Source: Anthonomus grandis grandis
Taxonomy: Eukaryota > Arthropoda > Insecta > Coleoptera > Curculionidae
Assembly: GCF_022605725.1 (NCBI RefSeq)
Contig: NC_065554.1
Location: 19,487,100 to 19,551,099 of the forward strand
DNA: 64,000 bases
Direction: 5' to 3'
Positions 12,080-24,907 of this stretch are shown here, piece by piece. The stretch's first letter is position 1. Every line of letters starts with the position of its first letter. The notes beneath the pieces were generated by a model. That model made no database searches. It was not told the DNA's origin and was given only the letters and a program-made list of their open reading frames with translations. Made by a program: the position numbers and the translations under genes.

Positions 12080-12152
12080 AATTTGATATTATAGTATATC
12101 AAATTATATATAAATATTATAGTATATCAAATTGATTGATTGGGCGTTTTTA
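12080..12152. repeat. foldback with internal direct repeat
   Basis: CGCCCATCAATTTGATA near 12091 is repeated in inverted form, with a 5-base expansion, as TATCAAATTGATTGATTGGGCG ending near 12146. The 20-bp block ATATTATAGTATATCAAATT occurs twice in direct orientation inside it. Confidence 0.75.
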
Positions 12153-12399
12153 TGTCCTATATATTTTTTATGAGCTTTTTCGCTTAGTTACATTCAAAAT
12201 TCCTGGTGTAAACGGTTTATCCTTAGAAATATTTTTTTTAAAAGGAGCATATTTGCTTATTAAATGAGAGATATTGTTAAAAAATGAAACTTGATGGTTG
12301 ATATCGGACGTGTTATAAATTTAATTCTGTAATAAATATATTATTATAGTCTCGGTACCTATAAGTTTTTATATAGTCAATGCTGCTACTACCCAGAGA

Positions 12400-13262
12400 G
12401 CACAAATCTATTCAAAATTTATCTTAAGGTTTTCTCCTCTTTGAAATATGAATATGTCTAGTGGACATTCGTCTAATTTCTGAAAAAAAAACAATGGATG
12501 TCCTTAGGATTATACGAATATCACAAACTTTGTCGATCAAATAAAAGGATCGTTAGCATTTTCCACTTTACAGATTATTTGTTGATGCAAAGGAATATGT
12601 AAAATAGAAAGTCTAATGAATAGAAAAAAATTTCCTTATATATAATATATCCCAATAAATAAGAAACAAAAAATAGATGAAGCTGATAACATAAATTTTG
12701 GTGCAAAAAGGCCATTGGATCTTTATATAGTTACGATCAGGTCCATTAGCAATCGTGCTACATTGGATCTAATTTTAAATATATCCATTAGAATTGTCCA
12801 ATGCCCAATAGCTTTTTATTATTGTTTGACCAGTGACTTCTTATTTTATTAAGAATGAGATTAAGAATTTCGTCCATCTATATGGATTTCGTCCAAATCC
12901 ATAAGATGTCCAATATAATTACTAAAATGATACAGTTTTCGATGAAAGTTGGACGTCTAATAAATTTAGAAAAATAGGAATATAGTGGCTTTTCATTTCT
13001 GTTCGTCTAATGGCTATTCACTTTTTTTAATCTATGGGCTTGCAATTTACCTAAATCCATAGTATGTCCTATATATTTTTTAAGAAAAGATAATCTGATG
13101 GATCTATAAAAATATGAGTTCAATGGCTTTCCATTAGTCATTAGTATTTATAAGATTACCATAAATTTCTCCAGTAGACGAAGGGTCCTGTTTACTTCAC
13201 AATCTTTATGTCAATTAATGACTTCTCATTTTTTGAAGCCTTTCCTAAATCCATGGCACGTT
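12400..13262. repeat. diverged tandem repeats, about 160-190 bp period
   Basis: The motif (C)CAAATCCATA.G.TGTCC recurs near 12893 and 13053 and, weaker, near 13242. Between copies the blocks GTCTAAT, AAAAATA.GA.T..A.TGGCTTT.CATT and GACTTCT.ATTTT recur in the same order. The copies are very diverged. The right end abuts a LINE endonuclease fragment. Confidence 0.4.
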
Positions 13263-13480
13263 ATGCATATTCATCAAAATGAAGGCAGATCTATCGACCA
13301 GTACCATGGACTCACTACATTGGGCGCTGTTTATTCTAGTAGGATCTTTAATAAGTTGCGGAAGACTAAAAACTTCTAAAAAATTCTTAAAAGTGTGTGT
13401 TGCTGTAGTAGCTCTCAGTAAATCTATATCTAAATCTTCCATAAATTAACGTTATTCTATCATAACAGAGAACTGATATA
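13240..13480 (-). pseudogene. jockey/CR1-like LINE endonuclease fragment
   Basis: The minus-strand frame 13442-13245 reads EDLDIDLLRATT, then FKNFLEVFSLPQLIKDPTRI. This matches the region around the catalytic GDFN of LINE apurinic endonucleases, normally GDFNIDLL, then FL..L.S..L.QLI..PTRI. The expected GDFN is degraded to MEDLD; IYG precedes it in another frame. No RT follows on this strand, so it is an isolated fragment. Confidence 0.65.
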
Positions 13481-13849
13481 CTTAAAATTTCTTTTACAAG
13501 CTCAAAAATCGTGGGTGCGTTTGAAGATGTTTATGTGAAGATGAACTATACACAATTACAAACAAAATGTTAGTTTTAGTTACATTAAACTTATATACCC
13601 AAATTTATAAGTTGAAAAGAAAATGTTATTAAGACTTAAGGTTAACTTGATTTTTTCTTTGCATGCACCTCACTTTGAAACCTTTGTCATCAAAACCTTT
13701 TTTTATGGAACAAAGATCCACATAAGCGATACTGAATTTGATGTAAAAACTGTTAAAAATCGTCAGTTCTTTACTCGCACGCAAATAATAATAAAAAGGA
13801 CGTAATTTAACCGCTACTTAAAAACCACCCCCGAGATTTCCTTATATAC
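13481..13849. other. AT-rich noncoding DNA
   Basis: Nothing recognised; the 60-codon open frame at 13623 has no family resemblance. Confidence 0.4.
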
Positions 13850-14160
13850 ATATCTTTAAACCGCGTTAAAGCACCCGCTCCCACTCCCTTGGTAAAAGGC
13901 GGAAGAGGAGTGAAGGGAAAAAGGTGGAAAGAGGAGGGCATCACGTCGGTTAGTGCCCCGGGTATGAATAATGAATACAGTTATCGTTTAGTTCATATTT
14001 TTGATGGGATACGGCAGGGCAAAATGAAATTTGCATTCGTAAAAGATATGGCGAGATCAAAGAGGCAGCGGCGGCCCCTCGATGATGCCGCCGCTACCGC
14101 CCCCTTCCCCACGCATGTTGCATACACTGTTTTATAAAACGGACGACCGCCACTTTTTTA
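13850..14160. promoter_or_regulatory. CpG/GC-rich island, candidate conserved noncoding element
   Basis: A sharply GC-richer block contains AGCGGCGGCCCCTCGATG and GCCGCCGCTACCGCC. A purine-rich run lies at 13890-13945 and a TATAAAA-like site near 14132. An 82-codon open frame (13889-14137) spans it. It is rich in Lys, Arg and Ala, lacks any recognisable domain, and may be only a composition effect. It could be an enhancer or promoter, or a short exon of an unseen gene. Confidence 0.35.
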
Positions 14161-14349
14161 TATAGCATAAGTCCCGTTTTATTCAATATGGATACTATGG
14201 AATTTTCTATAAAAAAGTGATTGGAATTTTTTTTTGAGTAAAAAAAGGCCTATGTTGATAATATACATTCACCGACACGACGAACGGAGTACTTAAACAT
14301 TTTATATATATTTAAATAGTTATTTATGCAACAAGTGTGTAAAATTATC

Positions 14350-14660
14350 CTTTTTTTATAAATGGCGAATTTGTCGCGTGAGTAGGCGAATGCGGCAATT
14401 CCCATGAAAGAGCTGTATACACTGTAACAGCCTTTAAATCTTGTAAGATTCAGATTTGTCCATCTCCTAAATATTACTCGCATATATGAAGCTGTATATC
14501 CAAACACACTTTAAAGCTACTTGATTCTATTCAAAAGAGGGCCATACGTCTTATATGAGATCCATAGATAACTACACCGACAAAAACTCCACTATAACTA
14601 AGACTAATAATGACTTGACTGAAGATAAGCTTAGATTCATATATCCGCAATGACAACTAA
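14350..14660 (+). pseudogene. LINE ORF2 C-terminal fragment
   Basis: Around 14475-14570 the + strand reads YYSHI, stop, SCISKHTLKLLDSIQKRAIRLI, stop, DP. This is the C-terminal region found after the RT in I/R1/CR1-like elements (family pattern YCSHIWGG..K..L..LDSIQ.RAIRLI.DP). The two stops are TGA where the family has Trp and Gly, so single-base changes killed the frame. Upstream an IQI.PS block is weakly legible. No other part of the element is present. Confidence 0.7.
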
Positions 14661-17600
14661 TTTTATTCCAGAAAACGTATTGGTGTTAATCCAATGCAAA
14701 AAATATATTTTATTTAAATATTAATAATTTTTGTCTTAGTATAGCAATACTCGGCAGAACACGTTTGCAAATATTATTACAATAGGATAAAAGCTTTATT
14801 TAAGAATAATAATCTTTTGATACAATTTTTTAATTGTATTGTTAGTTAGAAGTAACTAAACTTGAAATAAGTATAGCTTATACTTTATTAATAATATGCT
14901 AAGTAAAATGTAACTATAATTTTGGATTTGAAATAAGCATCTTCAAACAAAACGCTAGGGTTTTTATTACAAAGAATAGTTACGCTTGTATATTTTAATA
15001 AAAAGAATATAAAATTTACTGTATCATCGAAGTTAAAAAATGTGATACAATTTAAAAAAGAAATAGTACTTTCGCCTACTAATTACGTGGTGGCCAAAAC
15101 AAAAATCGTTTTTAAAAAACAATTTTATTTAATACAGAAATAGCGACTACTAAGGTTACAAGACAACTGACTCAGATAAGCTAAAGCACACATATTTATA
15201 GGCTTCTATTAAGAAGCTGAATAAGCAAAGTATAAAAATAGTTAAATACTAAATAGACATCTTAGAGGGATGTAACTTACTGGCTAATTTTCAACAGTTC
15301 TTCAATAGATTTTTTGGAATAGTTTTTTTGTCAACCAGTCATTAATACAAATGATAACGTTAGCCTACATTTATAATTTAGGTAATTTAATTTTATCCTA
15401 AAATTTGGTCTCCATCCGTACATTAATATAATAACATGTAGGTCAAGCTTCTTATTTTATTATGGAATAAAAGCATATAACAACGTAAATGTAGGTAACA
15501 AAAACTTACATTAACATTAAAAAAATATTTATTCTTTTTTATACAGAGGGTACCATATAATATATGTGGACTGAATAATTCATAACAAAAAAAATGTTAT
15601 TCTATTCTAGGGTTTTGAGAATGAATTTGCATTAAAACATTTTAAAGTGACACCCCCCATGAGGCATTTACATGCAGCAAAGAAAACCTAAAAATGAAAT
15701 AAACAATTTTTTCCAATTAACAACTTTCCAACTAAGAAAGAATTTAAATTCCAAAACAAAAAATTATTTAAAATTCCAAAACACCCGGTATTTTTCCAAC
15801 AATCTGATTTTATTAAAAAAATAGTACCTACACACTTGCTATTAAATAATGGACTTACATATATGACACATAGTTAAAATATCCACCATTTTGATTGACA
15901 GCAATCACAGCCATGGAACGTGTACCCGATACCGATGTTATGGATCACTAAACACTTTGAACAGAGCACCAGAATAATTTAAGCGGAAAAATCAATACTG
16001 GGTTCATTTTTATCACATACCTTGAATGATCAATTGCATTGATGAAATCAAATAACACTCATGGAAATCACAAATCACAAACTACGTTTAACGAAAATCA
16101 TTAAACAAACAATTTGAAAAGGAAAATGAGAAGCTATCGAATCGAGCCTAAATGAAATTTACTCGCTTCTGTTATTGGTCGAAGTTCGAAGCAAGTGTTA
16201 CCACGTGTTGTTTCCGTGATACCTTTTACTGGATCCAAGTATGGCAAATATGGGATGAAATAATTTGGCATCTTGCAGACAATGAAGATATAATGTAATT
16301 AATCTGTTGTGCATTTAAGAAAAATAAATATTTGTGAAGGTATTCAAAATATATTTGTGACAACATTATATGTAATTATAATAACAGGAACTTACAATTG
16401 ATTTAACTGTAATATTTTCCCTAATATTAAATATAGCTTGTTCTTGAACCATTACAAATTTATTTTAATTTAAAATAAGATTTATTTTAAATTTTAAGAC
16501 AATCATACATTTGAAAATAAGATTAAGGTGTTCTTATCTCAATATTGTTACATTAGATTTAAATATAATTACAGTTATTTCAAGATAATTTTTTCAAGAG
16601 GCTGTGGCTTTAATTTTAAATATACGAGTAGAATAGGATTTTTTTGCGTGTATAACAGGTTGGTGCATGGAAGGAAGGTGGGCATGGCTCTCTATTTTCA
16701 ATAGCATCATGGTAAATACTCTTACAAACTGACCCATATTATTTCACGTCGCTATACATGCAAGATCTACTCGACAGGCAGATGTGACATGAATTTCTAG
16801 AAAAAGAGGCATGCACACAGTTGTATCTTATTTCGAGATGCCATTAAACTGCTGTCAGGACATTAATGAAATTCTGCTATATTTTTTTGTTTTTTATGTT
16901 GATGTTATAGGAAATAATTTAATTCTGATACAAAACGATTGTCTGCACTGCAAGACTTACTCAAGAATACTTAATACAATGTAGATCTTTCTATTGTGCA
17001 GTGACCAGCAGTGACATACACAACGTGGAGGCAACACTTCATAATAAAAATCCCTCTCCTCAGTTTTTGCTAGCAATACGTTGAATTTTTCAATAATTTA
17101 AATTGCTGTAGCAAGAGTTTTTTTTTTTAATAAATAGTTCATTGTTGTTCAAAATTACTTAGAACATGTTTTATTTATGTGCTAAGTTACTAGAATAGTA
17201 TAAAATTATTAAATGTTTTAGAAAACTTTAAAAAAAAATTATGCAAAATGTATATAAAATATTAAGTGCTGCGTTAACTCCCTTAACTGGCCTTAACGGC
17301 ACCATTCGTGCCGGTGAGTGTAGATGATCTAGCTTTTAATTCAACATCAAAATTGTCTTATTAACTTTTTCTGTTTATATGCTTATAACAGATTGTTTCT
17401 TATTTGTGATGCAAAAACTGAAGGTGTAATAAATAGTTAATTCATAAAAACAAAAAATCATGTAAATTGGAATTGTATTATTTTAAAGATGCAGGGTGTT
17501 AAACTTTTACTAAAACGAAACAATTTGGTTCTTTATTATTATTTTAAATATTTCTTATTTATATATATCTATTATATATAGATATCTATTATTTTCAGAG

Positions 17601-19540
17601 CAATAAGAGATTAATTAATTGTTAATTAGGTAAAAAATATTGAGCAGCTTAAAACGCAGTTTAGCCAACATATTGACTAAGAAAGTACTCTTAAGACTTG
17701 TCATGTACATACATAACGCCTATTATTTTCATAAACCTTTTTTTTTTTCGCGTGATTTTCAATAAAAAATAAAAATCATCAGTGACATATCTTTAGGTTA
17801 CACCCATTACTTTGTTTTAAGTCATACTTTAAAAACACCTTGCATGTAATAAAAATAAGGACTTTGTTTGATAATTGTTTATAAATAACGTTGATTTTAG
17901 AGTGAAATTAATACAACGCGATTTAAGAATAAGATAAAAAGAAAAACAAAAAAAAAATATAGTGGACTGTTTATTTTTAAAAAATATATATAATATCGGA
18001 GATTTAAAAAAAAATCTTTTCCATAATATATTTTTTTAAATTTGAATATATAGTCAAAACCTCATTATTTTTTTTGATTTTTTTCCTTAATGTTTACATG
18101 CCTAGGTGCCAATATTCCAAGTATTAAATTATTAATATGTGGTATTTTAATGGTAATCCTATTATAAGTTATACGTTGAATATTTATTCAAGCTATAAAA
18201 TCATGTCAAATAAAATATAAGAACTATCAAATTTTGTTAACAAACAAATCAAATTTCAACCGTCGACACGTCGGAAACCTAATGTCAATAAGCTCTTAAT
18301 CGTAATAAATTTGCTAGTAATTTCCTATATTAAGCAATATTATTATTAAAAGAGAAATAAATTCCAAAATATTTTATCTTATAATGAACTAATTTAAGAA
18401 GAATAATTATAAGATTTAAATTAATTATTTATTTTTAATAAACAAAAATCCCTTCTTGTTTGACATTTTACCTCTGTCATATTTTTCTATTGCTTTTATT
18501 ACTATTATTGTAGTTATTGCTATTAAATAAAAGACGTTTTTGGACTATAATTTTGAATATAATAAGTTTGAAAACTTTCTATTTTTTTTTATAATTTTGA
18601 ATTTAAAATTTTTTTTTTTTTTGATTTTATAGACTTTAGTACCTAAGCATTAATTTAATATACAAGATATTTTTGAAATATTAAGATAAAATTCAGGGAC
18701 GTATTCCTTGATTACAATAACAATATAAATAATAATGCCAATTGAAGGAATACTTTTTGTTAACATAATTAGATTTAGGCGTTATGGCTATCCTCAAAAG
18801 TGGCTTTTCTTTTGTATGTGTAAATAATGCATGGAGCTAAGACCAAGAAATATAAATATTTAAATTTTTTCGAAAAAAGGCATTTAGAGCATAGAAACCG
18901 CGTACCAATTTTCAGACAAATATTTACAAGGTTATCGCATTTTTTGAATTTTTTTTCTTCCCATATGTTTACCACCAGGTACTTCAAAATCTATTCAATC
19001 AATCATAACATTTAGGACATATTACATAACATATAGGTTTATAGGATTTTTTTTTTGATTTTAACCAAGGAAAATGTTCCTGAATTTTGTCACATTGTCA
19101 AAGAAACACGCTGTGTATTTAAACTAAAAAAAAATTAAGTTACATTTTAACATTGCTACAAAAACGTTCTATGAGTGATAATTGTGGCTGACGTTTTTAA
19201 TATCTATCTCCAGGCGGTATATTAGCACATTTTAATAGCTCTATTAATTTTACCTAAGGCTAAATTTAAGCTTTTGGTAGTTTTTTTTTTGGATAAAACA
19301 ATCCTATCTAGTTTTAGGTTAGGGTTTAAAAACAAGAAAAAAAATCCTTTTTTGTTAGTAGTTTTATTACCTACAGACATTTTATTATTTATTGTTTTTT
19401 TTTAATTACAATTTTATTGATATATCAATATTTTAATCTTTTTTATTTTTCTCTATATAAATTAAAACTTTCCGTTACTTATCGATAAAATTGAATAAAA
19501 AAAAATCGATTTGTTAACTAGCAAAACAAAACCATCGAGT
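14661..19540. other. 4.9 kb AT-rich noncoding DNA
   Basis: No exon, RNA gene or transposon could be recognised. Two patches are of more normal composition: 15880-16290, containing CCACGTG near 16201, and 16640-16870. Neither translates to anything recognisable. The rest is poly-A/T rich with short inverted repeats such as TATATATATCTATTATATATAGATA near 17560. Confidence 0.5.
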
Positions 19541-19745
19541 TCGCTAAGTGGATTTTCTGCAGCAGCTTCGATAACTAATTTATCCTCGCCGATAACAACT
19601 AATTCCAATAAGGGCCTTTACCGGATTTTCTCGTGAATTTTCTTCTTTCGGCGACCGTAATGAGTAAACGAGCGAAAAATTAGGAAAGTTTTTTTTGCTC
19701 GGGATTAATCGGTTTAACGTTATTAGGGAGGTAAAAGCTGGTGGA
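19541..19745. promoter_or_regulatory. island with repeated homeodomain-type sites
   Basis: A less AT-rich block holds CAGCAGCTTCGATAACTAAT, GATAACAACTAATTCC and GGCGACCGTAATGAG. TAAT cores recur every 20-60 bp. It is a candidate enhancer only. Confidence 0.25.
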
Positions 19746-20570
19746 GAAAACTAGAGGATTTTTTTTTCTATTTATTATTTTAGAAGAAGGTAAAGCCTTC
19801 GCTCATATGCGAGTTTAACATCTCGCTTTCATATGAGTTTTAAAAATGTTTAAAAACATTATTTAGCAAAACTTAGTTGTATAAAAAAATTAAAAAACTC
19901 AAAAGTAGATAAGAAAAATCGACCGGTTGTTATAATTTGTTAAAACTGTTTTAGGTTGAATTGTTAACAAATTGTTAAATAACTTCTATTTGAAAAATTT
20001 AAAAAAAAACGCAAACATTTTATACAACGAGAAAACGACAATATTAACCTATAGATAAGAGCAATTATTAATCAAAAGAAATCTTTAATATTAACATTCT
20101 AATTTTTCATGGTTATTTAAGATATTAACCTTTTTTGTTCCAAAAATTTAAATTCTTGCTAAAAATTATCTTAAAAAGTACATTTATTTTTGTTTGAAAC
20201 AAATTCAGGGTCAATAGTAGACGTTTTTCCTATATGCATTATTTACAAATCTATACTGGTAATTTTCTTTCAAGAATTTTGATGCAATCACATGAACTCT
20301 GATTATAAAATATCTTACTATAAACTTTTAAATGAATTTAAGAATTATAATAATGGAATGTTTCTATAAAAATCATATAATTTCATGATGCAAATCTCTA
20401 ATCATATAACAAATAAATAAAAAAAAAACATTTTATTATAAACGTTAAATTTTTTCAAATGACTAAAAATTACATGAAAAATGATATGAATCATAACTAA
20501 ATTTGTAATTTTTTTGTACTTAAAAATATAGCTTAAGAATTAATTTAATTTAAAAATTTTAATTTCTATA
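19746..20570. other. AT-rich noncoding DNA
   Basis: A short near-inverted repeat, CTCATATGCGAG near 19800 followed by CATATGAG, is visible; nothing else was recognised. Confidence 0.5.
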
Positions 20571-20579
20571 ATAAATTTT

Positions 20580-22080
20580 AAATTTCCAGTAGTTTATCCA
20601 AAAATTCTTGTAAGAGCACTTATGTACTCATGTAAATTTTCATGAGCAATTAATTTAGATGTTAATATATGAAGTGTTTTAAAATGGATTCGTCATGATT
20701 CATTGTATGAAAACTTTGCAATTGCCGTTATTGTCCCTTTTTGTTGTTTAGAGTTTTCAAAATATTTATATAGTAATTGGTTTTAAAACATCTCCATGTA
20801 TGCTAAATTATTTTTTGGTCAAAAAAGTTATACTTACAAGCGTTAAAGATAATTTTTCTATGTGTTTAAAACTTAAATCTCTATCAAGGTAGATACCAAG
20901 AAATATAATAGCGTTCTAAGATATATTATTATCAGTTCTTAAAAAGAATTAAACATTGAAGATCTTTTTCTATATTTAATAACAATGAACTTGCACTAAA
21001 CCACCTGTTTGCCACCTATAACCCTTAGTCAGCATATTCAGGGAGGTCAAAATCTACATGGGATGCATAAAATATGGTATCATCCGCATATTGAACTGTT
21101 GTTATAGTATTCAATTGAAAAGAAAAATTATTCGAATAGAGCAGGAACAATAATCTCCAAAATTGAACTCTGGGGTATACTTATTTTAACCTCTAAAATA
21201 TCAGATTTATTACCATTGCTTTTAACAAGTTGGTACTTTTTATGAAAGTAAGCCTATATTAATTGGTATGAATTTTCTCTTATTCCGTACAGGGATAATT
21301 TTTACAGCAGGATGACATGACAGCTACAGTTGAATACCTTTGGGATGTCACAGAAACCCGCTGTAAGCACCTTTCTCTTCTCAAAGGCACTGTATCCACA
21401 ATCAGTTTTTTCATTCCATCAGATATAGAAAGACCCTGTCTGGAGCAAAAAGGGATGCTAAAAGTAAATAATTTTGGAGAGACGATGCAAGATAATTACA
21501 TTCGTTATTTGTGTCTCTTTTTTGAATATTGAACAAATGTTTTAAATCTTAAGTTTTAAGAGAAAATCGCCGCGGGTAAAACAAGAATTGATTAAGACGG
21601 TTCTGCTGATATCATACCATCTCTTATTGGTTTTATTAATGTAGTACTTAAGCCAAATATATCATATGTTTTACTGTTTGATACACTATTAATAAAATCA
21701 GATACCTCTGGCTCAACAAGAGGTGCAGATAGAACTTAGAGGAACGACATTTTATTTTTTTGTGATGTTTAATGGCGAATATTTATAAAAAAGCTATTAA
21801 AATCATTTGCTGTTGTCGAATTTAAATTTTGTTTATTTGTTGGTTTTATTTAATTTATTATTTTCCAAATCTCTTTTCATTTTCTAATAGCAGTAATAGT
21901 TTTATTTTCCAATTGTTATATTTTTGTTGTTCTTTTAGCTTTATTGTTTTAAGCTCATTTCTAAAGTTTTTAATAACGTTTTTCCAATCCATATGCAGAT
22001 TGCTTTTTAAAAATTGATTTAAAAACTAAACATTGTCGCTGATAGACCTAAGTTCTCTTGAGAACCATTTTTTTTTTTTG
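20580..22080 (-). pseudogene. jockey-like LINE ORF2, nearly full RT length, decayed
   Basis: Minus-strand reading gives a long run of jockey ORF2 blocks. WFSRELRSI and DWKNVIKNFRNEL mark the EN-RT linker (about 22060-21960). SKTYDIFGLSTTLIKPI comes next (about 21660-21610), then IFKKETQITN and the fingers. LSISDGMKKLIVDTV precedes a frameshift into GFCDIPKVFNCSCHVILL, the first catalytic box (about 21310). Then come LLFLLYSNN and VQYADDTIFYAS, with an intact YADDT box at about 21085, and WFSASSLLLNIEK. The C-terminal part reads KGTITAIAKFSYNES. Stops and frameshifts occur every 30-60 codons. Its 5' end lies about 80 bp from the left terminus of the mariner-like element starting at 22162. Confidence 0.8.
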
Positions 22081-22741
22081 TAGTATGTACAGTTTTTTTT
22101 ACACACTGCAAATAAAACATAAATAAAGAACGCAGTATAAAAGAGAAATGCCGTAAGTATACAGGGTGTCAGCCAAAAATACACCAAATTTAATTTTGAG
22201 GTGGACATTTATTGACAGAAACCGCGTTTCTCTGATGTCATCCCCTCACCCTCCAGAGCCCCAATGTCATTGTTTTAAAATGGGAATAGGGGACAAGTGA
22301 TACCTTACATTAAAAGTAATTTTATTCTCTATATAGCCCTATTTTTATTTTTTTTATTTATTAATTCGTTCTCAAGATATATGAGGAAACGTGGCTCACA
22401 TTTTTTAGTTTAAATCTTATTGCCTGCATATATTTCCTTTTTCTTAAATATATAGGTGTTCTAAATATCTAATCAAAAAATATATATTCTGAAAATTTCA
22501 GTTATTTTGACAAAAATGATTTGAGTTAGTGGATCTTAATTATCAACAAAATAAGTTTGATAGAGCAGCAGCACGTGCTGTTAATGGTAATCATCCAGAT
22601 AAAAGGGTAAATCATTCTTATGTAACGGATTTGATGAGAAAGTTGCAAGAAACAGGGTCAGTATAAAACAGGAAAAATGAAGTGGTAAAAATTGCAGCAA
22701 ATATGCTTAGAATTATCATATAGCACGTTATATGAGGCGGG

Positions 22742-22764
22742 TCACTCCAAAGTGCGTCTTGTCC
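22742..22764. repeat. subterminal motif copies of the TIR transposon
   Basis: A motif of consensus about NNTTCCAAAATGCGTCTTNTCC appears here, at 22888-22910, 25083-25105 and 25112-25134 in direct orientation, and inverted within the right TIR (about 25303-25325). Such clustering at both ends fits transposase-binding sites. Confidence 0.65.
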
Positions 22765-23119
22765 ACTTTTTCAAAATTGAGTTTGATACCTATATCAAAA
22801 ATATACGTTGACATTTTGCAGCTGAAACACATAATTTTCGTCCAAATTGCTTCTAATCCCATTAAAAATGCATTCATATTTTGCGTGTTATTCCAAAACG
22901 CTTTTTATCCGCGAGAGGTGTTGTTTCAAAGCGAGTCATATCCAACTAACCAATCACAAAGTCGGATTTTAAAGCGCGCGAAATCTAACATGGACATTAT
23001 TGTTATTGTAGTTATAATGACGTTTTTGTTGTGGTGCGTTTTTTATTCCTAGCGTCATTAATGTTTACAATTTTTACGCGAGTAAGACGTTAGCAGAGTG
23101 GTCATTTGTAAAATTTAAT

Positions 23120-24907
23120 AATGGCGGAAGAAACAATTAAAGCTGGTACCACGTGGTAGAGGACGAAAAAAAATATCCGATCCAAATTTGTGGGAAAAGA
23201 ATATTAAAAAAGAAAAGAGGTAAGGCTTGTTATTCCTGGTTTTTTGTTGTTTTTTTTTGGCTACATTATTAATTTGGTTAAGGGTGATTAGTTATTGTTA
23301 GGTCTTTTTAGTTAAGATTTTTTTCAACTTGTGTTTCTTTTTAGGTATTCTGCGAATAAACCACCGGTTTACCCGACTTGTTAATCACTCCACCAAAGCT
23401 ACTTATCGATGGCATTCACTAAAAATGATAGACGTGAAACATTTTCATGAAAGATTCTACAAAGTTAAGAAAAAATAGGTACAAGATGCATTTATTTTGA
23501 AATATATTGATATAAGAAAGCCAAAACGTGACAGAGCTACAAAACCAACCTCATCAAGAAAACAAATTACAATAAATTATTTTGTCAAAGTGTACAATAC
23601 TGATAAGTTCCATATACAGGTCTGTCAAAAAACTTTTTTAGGCATTTTACATGTAACAAAGAGCAGAGTTTAAAGGGTTGCTAATTGCTATATTAAAACT
23701 GGTAAAATGCCTGTTGAAAAAAGAGGTGGCGCTAGATTAAAGGAATTAAATATAGTAAAAAGGAACTCTGTGAAGGCTTTTATTGAAAGATTAAAAGGTG
23801 TATTAAGTCATTACTGTAGAGGTAAAAGTATGAAACAGTACCTTTCTTGTTATCTTTCTATTAAAAAAATAATGGTTATGTACTGCGCCCAATAATTTAA
23901 AGGTAAAAAGAAGTTTCTTTAGAAAAATGTTCACACAAGATTATAATATTGGCTTTGGGTCACCAGTTACCGATGCTTGCTCAAAATGTATCTCGCTATC
24001 AGAGCAAATAAAGACAACAAAACATGTTAATCTAAAAAACCAACTTATTATTGAAAAAAGGGTACATAAGTTACGCAGTAAAACATTTTATGACTTTTTG
24101 AAGGGAAAGATGGGATGTTGACTTTCTCCTATGACTGTCAAAAAAATTTAGTAAATCCAAAAGTACCTGCCAAGTAGCATATTACATTAGGCAACTATAT
24201 ACTTATAATTTTTCTGTTGTAAAAGAGATGTCTTCTTCTCAATTAACAAAAACAAACGTATTTTCGTTCACCTGGATGGAGCACGAATACCAAAAAAGCT
24301 CAAATGAAATCGCGTCTGCAGTATTTTACTTGCTTTCATTTATTTATATGAACAACATTAAGAAACTAAGACTTTGTGCAGACGGATGCGGAGGACAAAA
24401 TAGAAACTCAGTAATGGTTGGCATGCTGGTCTACTATTTGAGTAAAATTTCTTCAATTTCTTTAAAAGAAATTGAATTAGTTTTTCCAGTCAGGGGTCAC
24501 TCTTTTTTACCATCCGACCGTGTGTTTGGCAGAATAGAGAAAAAATTAAGAAAGGTGCCTACTATAACAAACCCAAACACCTATATAGAACTCTTTGCAG
24601 AAAAAGCAACAGTTTTTAAAAGTCTGTGAGTCTATGGAATCGCGGAAAAAATAGTTCCAACATAAGTCTTTACAATCTTTCAAAAGGAGTGCCCATGAAA
24701 CCTGCGAAAGTTAAAGATATTCAAACCTTATTGAACTCTCATTTTGGTGACCAGTGGATCGACAATTCTGAGTGTGAGTTTTTTAGAAACTTAATGGAAA
24801 GCTGTATTACATCGGAAGAAATAACGGAAAACTCTGATACTATCCAAGAGGAAGAAGATGATAACTTTTGCCAATTATCAGAGGAAGCTAAAGACCTTAA
24901 AATTTAG
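23120..24907 (+). pseudogene. DUF7869-like putative transposase gene, decayed, one probable intron
   Basis: An ATG lies at 23120. The adjacent frame reads RGRGRKKISDPNLWEKNIKK and ends at AAAGAG with a GTAAGG donor at 23220. A T-rich tract with an acceptor TTTTTAG near 23343 reopens a frame with FHERFYKVKKK, AFILKYIDIRKPKR, QVCQKTFLGILHVTKSRV and PVEKRGGARL (23707). Then come a YNIGFGSPVTDACSKC zinc-knuckle-like box (23940-23985), NEIASAVFYLL, LRLCADGCGGQNRNS (about 24370-24410) and FPVRGHSFLPSDRVFGRIEK (24485-24545). An acidic C-terminus ends at a TAG at 24907. The Asp-GGQN and GHSFLP-Asp boxes are the hallmark of proteins annotated as uncharacterised or DUF7869 in insects. They may form an RNase H-like catalytic fold; that is inference. 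At least five frameshifts or stops are present. Confidence 0.75.
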
